DNA from: Pterobdella sp. o SKG-2022
Lineage: Eukaryota; Annelida; Clitellata; Hirudinida; Piscicolidae
Direction: 5' to 3'
Assembly: GCA_964035795.1 (NCBI GenBank)
Contig: OZ038321.1
Coordinates: forward strand, 16,051,971-16,115,970
Length of the DNA: 64,000 nucleotides
Below are positions 30,201-42,700 of this stretch, piece by piece. A program made the translations under genes and the position numbers. Each line of letters starts with the position of its first letter. Within the stretch, counting starts at the first letter, position 1. The notes beneath the pieces were generated by a model. It did not search any database. It was not told where the DNA came from and worked only from the letters and a program-made list of their open reading frames with translations.

Positions 30201-33200
30201 AATATCCTCAATTTATATAGCGATAAGAAACAACTGAATAACAAACAACGCAATAAATAGTGCACCTATACAAAGGTGCCTCAGGTTCAATCCAGGCCCC
30301 CACAATGGGAAGGCCATATTGGTCCAGGTTCTTCTTCACACTCTCATCCTTGCCATCCGTCCCGAACTCCCAGCCGCTTATGTCCTTATCTCCCACTATC
30401 GTGCTTAAATTCACGTGCTGTACGCAGAAAAATTATATTTACATATAATGTAGTTTGGAATATTGAGATGAAACTTTTTTATCCACAATAGCTTATAATA
30501 TTCACCAATTACTAAAGAAGTCGGTTGAGACTATGGTAATTGTTAAATCGGAATTTTATATAAATGAAGCTATATGAATTTATACATGGCACAAAAATAC
30601 TAGTTCCCAACTTACATAAAAATTTGAAAATTACGTTATAAAATCACGAATGATTTGCTAAATATTTTAGTTTTAGCTGCGCAGGTTTAAATAACAATAA
30701 GAACATCGACTGTGATCTCACTTCAGTCTTGATGATGGAAGCATGTGACAAGCCCCTCTGGTAAGATGCCCTGTTGATGATCATGGCGTCCTCCATGTCG
30801 TAACCCTGTCCAACATGATATGGCGTTGATGGATTATAATGGAACTAGATAAGCCTATATGTGATGAAAAGTAAGACTTATAGCTAAAAGAATTCCAAAA
30901 CTAAACCAATGCATAAAACTCACAGTATAAGACATAACAGCTATACAAGCGTTAGTTCCTAAAGGGTATTCATCGGCTTCAAGAACATCATACAGGCCAG
31001 GTCTAACGAGAGGAGATTGGGGTGTGGTTAGTGAATACATCTTGTTGTCGTTACGGTGCCGCCATGATAATAAGGGAACGCCCATCGTTTGTTTGGCCAT
31101 CTGTGTAGTTCACATTGAAAAGATGAAATTCAAAACAATTGAAAACTCGCTAGTTGAAAAGTGAAATTTCGTCAAGCTATTTTTCGACAGCCTATCTATA
31201 TATAAAATGCAAATTTAGTGCAGTTTAATCAAAAATACCATAAAAACAATCCATCTTATGAAAACTGTCTCAACTACATACATCCCCAATATACCCCTTG
31301 TAAAATGCACAACTCAAAGTTTTCATTTTGTAGCATCGGCAATTGGGCTTAAATGCAGTGAATAAAAACAGCACGATTTGTTCTTGGTACTGGCTATTAT
31401 AACACTTATATAAAGTTAATGTAAAAGCAAATTATTTTTTTTATTCTTGATAAACAAACTAGAGAAAATTCCTTCAATATCCCGACAATGATTATACTTG
31501 AGAGAATAGTTTTATTGAAAGTTATGATGTTATAATCTTCCATCACCCTTTTACAACAGCCTGATGATGAAGCTAAGGCACGTTCCTAACCTACACGGTA
31601 ACATGAAGGTAAAAAAAACATTTTCACTCAAAAATCGATAATCTCAATACCATTAGACACAAGTAACATCAACGGCTGACAAACATCAGATGTCATCTCG
31701 TCTTTGATCACGAGCATTGATGATGGTGTTGATGGCTGTTCGTTTTATTGGTTCATTTATTATCTCTACTTTATTGTATTATAGACTTGAAACTATATAA
31801 AAAATGTTTTCCATTTCATTTTTGATGCTTTTTGCAACTTTTCTCATTTTCACGTTATAGATGAAACAAACTATAAGACGCAATAACCACAAATGGGCGT
31901 TATGAGTGCAAGTTTTAAACACATGAAAACGCCAATAAAGTTCCAAAATAAATTTTGAGAACTTTTGATAAAACACATTGAAAAGTTTTTTGAGTAAACT
32001 TACATAAAACTGAAAAAAAAATGTCAAAAGACCACAACGACCCATAATGACGCTCTAATGCTAAATGAAGCACAAATTCTGCAAATTATTTGAACACTAA
32101 AGGTAATTTTATTAAGTACAAAGCTTTTCGTTAACAAATTAACATTATCAAGAACGTTAAAATGGTCTTTGAATTTAACGCACTTGATAACGTTACTTTG
32201 TTAACGAAAAGCTTTGTACTTAATAAAACTACCTTTAGTGTTCAAATAATTTTCAGTATTTACTTTGGCTAAAGAAGATTATTATGAAGCTCAAATTGAT
32301 ACAAACAAAATAAATATAGTTAAAAAAAACGCAAAAACATCTGTGAAACTCCAATTAAAAAAAACCATCACATAGACTTAAATGTGAAAGCACCTGGCAT
32401 TGATACATGTTTCTGCAGCTCTGGTTGAAGTTGCTGAAAGGGGTGAGGCTTGAGAGCTCAGACATCAGCATATAGTTGTTCAGCTCTTTGTGGGTCGTCA
32501 ACTGCAAATTAATGATTAGAGGTTATTTAAATAAATAAATTTATTCTTATTATTTATTCAAGTTATTTAAATATATTAACAAATATAATTACCTATATGT
32601 TTTTTTATAAACTATGATTGTTTTTCTTGTACAATTTCATATTAATGATGATGATGGTCTTACAACCTATAAAAATGGTTCTTTTAGTAGCTTATTTTTT
32701 AAAAATAAATACATATCCCAACCCCTTCGTAAGCCTCTTCTTCTTTCATGGCGATGTTCATATAAACTTGCTCAAATGATCCTATCATTTCCTTCATCCT
32801 ATCACTCAACCTCATTACTGGTCTTGTAAACCTGGCAGGCGCTGATAAATACAATGCATTCATCACAAATCTTTCGACCTATATAGCTAGCTCTCTATTT
32901 AACAATGAAAAATAAACAATAATCTATAGAAAGGGAGATAATGAATGGTACAAACATGTGAAGACGAAAAGACCAGGAAACTGGGCCGCAACATTTCTTA
33001 CGGGAACGTAGCAAACCTCAGTATCATAAGGCACCTAGGAATGTTTTAAACTCATCTTTCAAGCAAATTCAAATAAAAAGTAAAATAATTAATGGAGGCT
33101 TGTATAACGCACCCCATCCTTAGAGAGAACTTTGCACATTCTTATCTGGGAAACTATCTCTTCAGCTTCAGAACATTCCACCCATCCCGCCATTAACCCA

Positions 33201-36200
33201 TCCACCATAACAGCCACTTGTGTTTTTTTATTTGCGGAACCTTTCAACTCGTATGAAAAAGGTTTAATTCCCAGTGACATCAGCTTCTTAATCACTGATG
33301 TTGTGTTAGCAGAATTGTTGTCGATAGCTACCTGTTAGTGTAATTATAAGGTATGTAACTTAATAACAGATAGGAAGACATTCCATTAAGATTTAAATGT
33401 TTATATTCTAAATAATAAAAACATAGTAACTATAAAAACGAAAGTAAATAAATTTTCCCCCTATCCTCATCGTCATTCTGTTTAGAGGTCATTTTCCTCA
33501 GCAGAGGGCAAAGCAGTACTAAATAAACACATTTGGAAAAAACCATAAGCACAAATGAAACAAACAGCACAAAAGAATATGATACTGAATATAGTAACAC
33601 TAGGTTATAATTCAAAAAACACTCGTAGCCAATAAATAGAGCAAAAACCTTGCAGAACAGGGTCAAATGGGTCAGAAGCCCGCATGGGGTTCCATCAGGA
33701 GTGTGTACTGGACACAAGAAACCTATGGTTCATTATTGCATGTTTGATGTAGTATGAAGGTATTCAAAAGTTTCAGTGATTACCAGTGAATTTCGTTGTT
33801 TTTATTAGTTTAATATTGCTTTTTTGTGCATCATTAAGCTATTCAACGTTTTTATTGCTTATATTGGAATTTCATTAGAAACAGAAGAATGTTTATAATT
33901 ATAATTAGATTTCATTACGAATAGAAAATTTTTTTGAAAGATATTCTGAAGCATTATAGAAGCAAAATGACAACTAACCCCACGACTCAGGATAGAGCTT
34001 CCTGACAGCAGTGGTCCTCATTTGAGCAAAGAATGACCCCCTGTGTACAGACCTCAGATGACTCATGAACCTGCAAGGCATATGTGTGTTACGTTATTCA
34101 TACGTCAAGTTGAATGTCATTATCAATTATCATTATTAATTAAGAAATTTTATTATTGATTCTTTATTATATTTTTGATGAATTTAATTTTTCATATTCT
34201 TTTAGATAGATAAATTGAAAATCTTGATCACCTATAATAATTTATTCTTTCTAGCATACCCACCAAGCCAGTTACCTGAAATCATCAATAATACAAAAAT
34301 AAAATCGGAGCAAGGATAGCGTGGAAACTGGCGTAAAAAAATGATGATTTCAATTATTCCTAAAAACTTGGAACACCCCTCCAAACCTGCATCATACCAA
34401 GACCTGTCCTCGACGAAAGGTTACCAGTAGCCATGAAGAACTGCAGTGCATTTGTTATATCAGGCATCCTACTCAAGACCTTATTCATGAACTCTAGAGG
34501 TGGTAGAATTATGATGTAGTGATGCATATTGGAATGAAAAAAATGCTTTGAGCTGAAACAATGGATTATATTTGTGTTAATATGTAATGTTCATAATAAA
34601 TTTAAAAGATCTATAAAATATAAGACAATAAAACAAGATGAATATTTGATGATTATAATGCATTTAGAACATGATGAGAAGATAATACAAAATTAATTAA
34701 ACATAATCAATAAATATTTGATTCACGCGTTATTAGCGTATTAAAAAGTGGTTTAAATCATCATTTATTATACGTATATATGTAAAATCAATTGAAAAAT
34801 AGAAGCTTACTCTCATCAAGAGAAGTGAGGTCTTGCTTAGAAGCGTATCTCAATACATTAGTTTTCAACGAGTTTAACCAGTCTTGTAACTTTTCCTGTT
34901 ATTTTAACATCACGTTAAAATGCATTTCTATGCAACGCTGTCATTAAATTATACATAATATAGTTAAGAATATTTGATTAGAACTTCGTAAAACTTTCCA
35001 ATACAATGTGAAAAAAAAACTGGAAAGAATGAATCAAAAATATTTGGTTATAATGAAGTTTTGGAAAAAATTAGATTTAACACACAAAATCTACATACAA
35101 CTAAAAATTTTACTCCAAATTGATTTCAATTATAAAAAAATTTTCAATAAAAACAAGAAAATATGAAAATGTTAGACTCTTTATCTTACGCAAACAACGA
35201 ATATATATTTCAAAAAAAAGTAACCACAATTACTCACATATTAAATGAATGTACTTTTACTCAAATATTAATGAAACTTACATAGAAGAGCATATGCATA
35301 AAGTGGCCAGGTAGCAAAACCTCTTGGAACATCATGTTGTCAGGACTCTCTACACAACAACTACCCTCAGCAAACGATAACAACTTGCGTAACATGAAAC
35401 TGCAGAAAATTTAATACGTAATGCCATATAAAAGCTTTAGTAAGCACGAAAAACCTCTAAACGCATCATCATCGCTTATCGTCTTAATAGTTCCATTTTA
35501 TGGAGTAAGACGTTAAAATTACTAGTAAAAAATCCATTATTTACTAAAATCTCATTTTGGTAAAATAATTAAAGAATCTAGTTTTAAAATGCTTAAGTTA
35601 TTTACATGAGAAGATTAGCTTTATCAAGAGGGTTGGTCAAGTGAATCAAAATGATCTTCCTGTTGAAATGGTTATGAATTCTGATGTTGAAAAAATAAAA
35701 TTTTCTGATTAATTAGTCTGGTACTATGCTTTCTTATTTAACTAATCACGTTGGTATGAAAAAATGTATCACAAAGAAAAAATTTTAGAAGAATTATATA
35801 GATATCACTAACGCTACTATTTTCAACAGAAATATAGCATACTAGGGTAGTTTGAGCGAAAAAAACTTATATTTTCTTTACAATAAGAGCTTTTCGAGTG
35901 TTTTAATAGGAAGATTAATTGTATTAACCAAATACTACCCCAGCTTTTAAAACACCTACTGCTTATAATCTAATAAATTTTTTAATGACTCAACATAATA
36001 TTGAAAAACAGACTTGATAAGGTGCTCAGCCACTTCAATGTCTGAGTACCAGTCTGGCAGATTCAACTTGTTCCTGAAGAGACTACCTATGAATCCTAAC
36101 ATCACGATTTTGAAGATTATTTACCTATAATGTAAATCTTAATCCTTATAACCTGATTGTATTAAATATCTAGAAACCTTGAATGAGATTTAATTATATG

Positions 36201-39200
36201 TCGATATATTATAAAATATTATATTGCGTAAACAACCGAAATCAATTCGGTCACCAAGATTCAAATCTAGGATCATCATTTCTTTCATCAGTCCATAAGG
36301 TTTATTGAACATGAAACAAAATTCAGAATAATCTACATTAGATTTAACGCGGAAACTACCAAGGCATTTCTGTTGAGAATCCAAATTCTCTTTATGAGCA
36401 TCCCTGAGCATATTTCTGACACATGTAGCCAAATAACTGTGATCATCATCATCACCTCCATCACTCCCTCCATTTTTCTTCTCCTCTCCCACCTTCACGT
36501 CATTCTGGCCTCCTGTGTTTTAACTGTACTTTATACTAATGTATGTTTAATTGATTTTGAATGACCATCATATGGAGAAATTAATTTAAATTAATAATAA
36601 GCGTACGAACAATAGTTAATAGTAAATGTATAATGAAAATGTATCCCGTCAAGAAGCATTGAATCTGATACATAAAATAATAATGAACATACCCTTAAGG
36701 ATCTCATTGTAGAGTTTATCATCAGAGTAGTTGGGCGTCAGAGCTCTAATGATGATGATGAATGGAATGAAATACTCCTGCTTCTCATATACGAATGACA
36801 GCACTGCAAATCCATTGTTCAAGTAGTGAAGTATGTTCGCCTGTGATGACGTTTTATTATCTGCAATTAATAACCTTTTGGGCAAAAAATTTATCTTTTA
36901 TTCAATATTTCGATTTAAATACAAAGTAATTATTCAATATTTATAATCATCATAAATTTAAAAACTATAAAACTAAACTATTCAGTGTTAAGCCATAATA
37001 CAAAGCTATATGATTCTGATCAAAAACTCCTTTATGTACTTACAGCAACAAATGTAAGATTGGGTTTGACACATCGTATCATTACTCCAAGATCTGAATA
37101 AAACACCCCTGCAAAGAAATAATTACTGATATAACCATGAAAAACACGTAGTGGTGTCTCCTAATTGAAATGAGTTGATAATGAAAAGCTAAAATATCAA
37201 TGGATGTGATAATATATGTCTATTAAACTAAAAAACTCATTATGAAAGTCAAGGTTTTAATTTATTAGGAATTAATTTTAAAATAAATGATTTTTATATA
37301 CAACCTTTAGTTTTCCATTTTGATCTTTGGATACATATAGGCTGTGAATAAATGAGTGAGCTGAGTAAGAGATTAAATGGAATGACATATTTCACTATGA
37401 GTTTTCATTGAACCTTAAAAAGTTTGAATTATCAAAAATCATATTAAATTGCTTATTTTTGAACAAAATTGAACTAATTGTTTTGAACACTCAAAGTCTC
37501 TAAAAATTCATAAGTTTGTATAAAAGATATATGAAAATTTTATTATGAAAAGATTCACTCATCCAGTTATAGCTGTACATTGTAATTAAATTCATAAAAT
37601 TTCTTTTGAATATAATATAAATGGTTTCGAAAAATCCATGGCTAAACTTCAGTGCAACAAAACTATCATCATCATCTTCATTCTATTTGAAACCCATTTT
37701 CATCAGCAGAGAGTAGGGCTTTTTTAAAATCAAGCCTCTTTCTCATAAGGCGGTCATGTGGGTCAATTTCCATCAAACTGAGCTTTGCTTGAACCTTCTT
37801 CAGCAACTCTTCCCAAGTCGTTTTTGGCCTACCGGGTCTTTTAACACCAACAACCTTAAATTTCTTGATTTTTGAGAGCCAACCTGAGCTGCGCAACACA
37901 TGACCAAACCACCTCAACCTATGACAACGCAACGCCAATTCTATGTTCATAAAAACTAATGGAAAACAATTATAGTGATTAGATAAATACTCACATAGTT
38001 CCTCCTCTGCATGATCAGCATCACAATGTACTTCTCAAGTCCCTTGCTGATGAAGTAACCTCCTGCCTCCTGCATTGTGTTGTTCATAACTGTTATTTTC
38101 CCATATCATTCCAAATTATTATTTAGAAACACGCCATTAAAGTTCAACTTGGGAATTTTTTATAAAACTGACATAAGAAAACGAAATTTTCTCATTAAAA
38201 AAACCAAACTAATCCTCTTTTGGAACTACATAAAATATATAAAACTGATTAACATTGCTTGAAACTAAAAATAGAAATAATATATATAAAATATAGAACA
38301 ATATAGTGAAATATAACAAAATATTAGAAAATTGATAAAATTAACCTGAGCTTCTTCCCCCTTCTTGACCAGTTGAGATGGACTCAAACCTTTTAAATGA
38401 CACAGGTCTGACTGTGGTTTATTTATAGTGGCTGGAAAAATTAAGTTGGATTCATATAGAGCTTTGTATCATGTCACTAAATATATTAGCTAAAAACTAA
38501 GTGAAATTGTGAAACAAGTCCCATTGACCCAAAATAAAATTATATTAAGTCCCTTTAGATGATTAATCTAGTGCTCTACCAATTATTGATATTTTGGTAG
38601 CTAATATTTATCGAAAATGAAACATATGTAGTTAAAAGTAAACTTCAAAAACAAAAATCATGGATTTATTAATAAAAATTATTCATATAGCACCTCAGAT
38701 TTATTGATTACATGTAACTTGAAATTCATTCATTTCACCAAAGTTGAATCTTACTGAATAGATTCAACAAATAAAATGTTATATAAATAGTTGATCACTA
38801 AACCTTCAGCATGAGTGGGATGAAACCCAAGGAATGTTTGATAGAAGCTTGCTCAATACCTTCTATTTGGCATCCTAATTCCCCAATTGCTTCAGCTTTG
38901 TATGTAAGAAGACGTTGCCTACACTACTCATGTTGAAGTTTATTGAATAAATTATTTTACACATGAGTTTTAATTGTTAACTATCATATAAAAAATACAA
39001 CATATACAATACATGACACATATGGAAAATGACAGACCTCTGAAGGATACAGTTTAGATTTTGCTGCAAACTTATTTGTTTTATCATGTACTTCAGGTTG
39101 TATTAGTTCTATCCTCTAAAATAATTTTTTCAATTAGTCAAGCAATATACTTGAAGTAAATATTACTTTGAAATAAAACTTGATTTTTGTTCCATGAGGT

Positions 39201-39549
39201 AATTTGAATTCTGTATAAACATCCTGGAAAAATTGATGAATTTTGTTTATATGATGGATACATAGCGAACGATAATGATGACGAACCTGTGCAGCCAAGT
39301 GAATGCCTTTGTTCAAAAACCAGTTATATGACTCAATAGGCGGTTGTAGTAAATCTTGAATAAACTAAAAACATTCCATGGTGTATATATTTAGTTTTCC
39401 TTGTTTACGATTAATCTCTTAATACTTATAACATTTCTTCTCAAAGTTTTTCAATGTGATCTAACCTGATTTTGAGTCGGTTTTAACTTTCCAAACTTAG
39501 GATTTTTCAAATTTCTTAAACAGGGTTGCACTGATTCCAACTTTTCCAT
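27288..39549 (-). CDS. POLR1B: RNA polymerase I second-largest subunit (RPA2/RPA135)
   Basis: Thirty-three phase-consistent exons give 1186 aa (human 1135): 39466-39549, 39287-39364, 39167-39223, 39038-39115, 38804-38923, 38346-38411, 37995-38069, 37305-37341, 37044-37108, 36693-36840, 36360-36512, 36014-36095, 35606-35659, 35282-35399, 34811-34895, 34387-34493, 34232-34275, 33979-34070, 33649-33722, 33113-33331, 32956-33034, 32723-32841, 32394-32501, 30924-31100, 30722-30805, 30266-30417, 29838-29972, 29620-29676, 29139-29236, 28802-28940, 28559-28673, 27825-27989, 27288-27584. Landmarks: [33 protein letters not shown] (active-site Mg), [46 protein letters not shown] and a C-terminal zinc ribbon (CIKCG, CLSC). 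It forms the Pol I catalytic cleft with the largest subunit and transcribes pre-rRNA. Exon 37305-37341 is only 37 bp. Intron 28558-27990 starts with GC. TAF1B lies 188 bp upstream. Confidence 0.98.
28033..28430 (-). repeat. SINE-like structured repeat, copy 1
   Basis: Shares about 350 bp with copies at 39848 and 62541. Shared blocks include GACAGCAGTCGGCT, GAATATCAGTTTGTCGATAC and CAATTTAGAGATACTATCTT. It lies in the POLR1B intron 27990-28558, in inverse orientation to copy 3. Boundaries are approximate. Confidence 0.75.
32079..32257. repeat. Palindromic foldback element, copy 4
   Basis: The longest copy, about 179 bp. The arms read inward as TTTGAACACTAAAGGTA, TTTTATTAAG, ACAAAGCTTTTCGTTAAC and ACATTATCAAG, and the mirror arm differs at only a few positions. 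It lies in the POLR1B intron between exons 32394-32501 and 30924-31100. Confidence 0.9.
37678..37950 (-). mobile_element. LINE fragment (C-terminal end of RT ORF)
   Basis: An ORF of 90 codons holds [32 protein letters not shown] and DPHDR, the typical C-terminal block of animal non-LTR retrotransposon ORFs. It sits within the POLR1B intron 37342-37994, in the same orientation as the gene. It is 5' truncated but open, so it is relatively young or a recent fragment. Confidence 0.8.
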
Positions 39550-39737
39550 GTTTTAGCGAGCGATAAATTAGAAAATTGGTATTTAAACAAAAAGTTAATT
39601 TTAGTATGAAGTGAAGTATAAAAATTTTTTTGCAGTTTTGAGTTCGCGATTGAGTTTTTAGTTTTGTTATATATAAACCAAAAAAAAACTTGATTTTTTT
39701 TAATTTTTAACTCAAAAAAATTCTTCAACCAAGGTCT

Positions 39738-42700
39738 TCACGGAACATCTTGGGACGTGTTAAAAAGGTTATCTGTGAAAAAATAGATTAAACGGTTATA
39801 AATTTCAATCACAATATATGCCAATGTATAATGAATAATAAATTTAATTAGGTTATACTGCTGTACGTGTTCCAGTAACTGGGATTGACAGCAGTCAGCC
39901 TAGATTATCGATACATTTATAAAAAAGGCCATTTATTTTGAAAAAAATTTTTATAGACTGCAAGCTCGAGCTAACGTTCAGCTTGAAATTATCGAATTCA
40001 AGATCCGCTTTTAGTAACAGTTTAGTTTGCCTTGTCGTTGTTAACAAAAAAAAATAATTGCCTGTCAAGCTTAATGTCAACGATACCAGAATATCAGTTT
40101 GTCGATACCCGCTACCGGAGTCTACTATTAGTCAGATTATAACAGTCTCAATTTGGAGACGCTATCTTTGGTGCATGCCCAAAACCAGTCAATATTTAAA
40201 AATATTTGATTAAAAATGAAAATTTACCTTGAGACAAACTATGAAGAAAGCTTTCGTCAAGCTGATTCGATAAAGCTCTGTCTTTGCTTTGTGAGGACGA
40301 CCGAGAATTATTTTTTTCTGAACTATCAATCGATGGTTCTAATTTTTTTTCAATAACATTATTTAATTTATTATTAGTAATAGTAGTGGTATCATTTTTA
40401 TTTTCACCGGTATCAATAATTTTAACTTTTTTCAATGGTGTATCAAAAATAATATTTTCGTTTTTGTTGAACTTTTTTCCTGATTTTATATCAATTTTTG
40501 TAGCAGAAGGTGATGATTGAGACACTTGGGTTTCAAGGCCACTTTTTGATTCTTTGCCCAAGCTTTTATCCCATTTAAATTTTTTTCTGAAACCATTTAT
40601 CATATCAAATGAAGTCTAGTATTCAATATTACAAATAAAATAATAATGAAAATAAAACCTTTCCCATAACGATTTGTAGGCGTACATTGTTAACATATGA
40701 CTTAACACTTTTTGATTCATAACATCTAGAAAAAGGTTTAGACTATGTTGAATTTTTATACCGAATAAAACAAAAAACTCTTAAAAATCTCACACAGCCG
40801 ACCTTTCAAATATACTTCTTCCAAACACTTAAGCCAATCGTGAACTTCATCGGCAGAGGATAAAATGTGACTAGCACAACGCTCCAACAGCCACTGCATT
40901 GAACAACTCATAACTTTTCTTTTCTTCACTCTGCTCTGCACATTCACTTTGTCTGCAAATCAGTCAATTAATTCTTCTCAATGAAAAACTGTTCCCTAAA
41001 ACATTTGATGGTCCATATGAAATGTGAGTATAATATGAAATGATAGACACCTAGCGTGACAGCATCGAAATCAATGGTTTGTAGAGTGTATTTTTTGATG
41101 AGTTTTTTACGCGATATTTTATCTTTTTGAAGTAGATATCGTTTCCACGGTGGGGTTTCGATGTTTATTTCTGCTTGGAAATCTCGGATAATATGTGACA
41201 GTTTGCGTTCCGAAGAGCTAAGCCTATGTTCCTGTGAAGAAAAGTTGATATGCAATATGAGGAAAAGAAGATTTTGTGTTTTATCCAATAGATTCAAAAA
41301 CAGCTCAAGTTTTCTTTTATTTTATAGACATATGCTCTATTAATTAAATGAATATATTATGCAAATAGATTTTATCAATACGATTCATGGCTACCTCTCT
41401 AATAAAAAACTAGGTCTAAGTGAAAAGATACTTGTAAGCAATGGCGAGAACATTCAGATTTTGACAATTGTGATAATTTTTGGCAAAATGCCAAAGGATC
41501 GAGAAGGTATGAAAGACTGCAGTAGTTGTATTGAGAGCATGTTGGCGTTGTGCAATGACCCTTTCTTGCTTCTCGCTCTCTGAAACATGCGAAGTAATCG
41601 AAAAAAAACTCATTAGATCTATTACAGAATAAATTTTTGACAGACTTGATAAAGAACTTGAAATATAACTTAAGTATTAAAAAACCAGTTTTGATTAGTA
41701 GTAATATCCTTAAATGAAATATTTTACAATATACATAAAAGTAACTTAAATTTCAGAAACTCACTTTTCATTTTGTATGAAATCCTTATCATCATCACTG
41801 AAGTTTTCATTATCATTACCATCGTCGTGTTTGTTTTTTGTTAAAGAACCTTTCAATTTATACAGTACATTTCTTTGATTGTATAACATCTCTAATCTTT
41901 TTTTGTACCCTGAAAAAATCCAATGAATTTACTTATTCGATATAATATTAATATAACTTAAGCCGAATTTTAGGTCACGTCAAAAGATAAAGTAAAAATG
42001 CAAAAAATATATCAGATATGAACTTTAAAAGTTTTCCATAAAATGAGTGATTTATAAAACCAACAGTTTGAACTATTAGAAGCTGTTGCATTCTGGTGGG
42101 ATTTGACATCCTTGGTGAGAATCTTATTGAAACGATCAACGTCATCAACACGATCCTCTTCAATAAACTCATCCTTGTTCGCCTTCATCACATCACTCAC
42201 CTTCGTCACAAACGCCATATCTCTTTGATTTTTAGATTTTTTAAAATTATATGTCTACCTCTTCAAGAGGAACTATAAATACGATATAAGGCGGTGATGT
42301 ATGAAATCTTAGGGGTTTAAGGTATTTTCACATTTGAAACAAGCATTTTTGTAAATAAAAAAACTCAGCTTAATATATTAATTTAAAAATCCAAGCATAA
42401 CTTCGACTCAAATAATGTAGTACATAAGTTACATGTGCCATATGATTAAAAATGTATACATTTTTAAAGATCGAAAAATAACACAAAAACTACCTCAAGT
42501 TTTTGACTCCACTTGACGTTCGTTTCTTTAGGAATGATTTTTCACTATGCTCCACCCACTCAAGCCAACTAAACAAAGCTTTCTCTGTGTTTTAAAGGTT
42601 GGAAAACATTCTAATATGATTAGCACAGAAAGATAATCGATAATTTGTTTTTATGATATTATTTAAAATGTTTAGTAGTGATTTAAACACACCTAAATGA

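Noticed and set aside
41416..41613. Minus-strand ORF beginning near SESEKQERVIAQ
   Set aside because: The splice phase from both neighbours requires a different frame (starting KEREARKGHC) through the same exon of TAF1B, so this frame is a shadow.
42012..42218. Separate gene starting MAFVTKVSDV
   Set aside because: The exon joins the upstream TAF1B exon in phase through an Arg codon, and the next exon matches TAF1B, so no separate start is needed.
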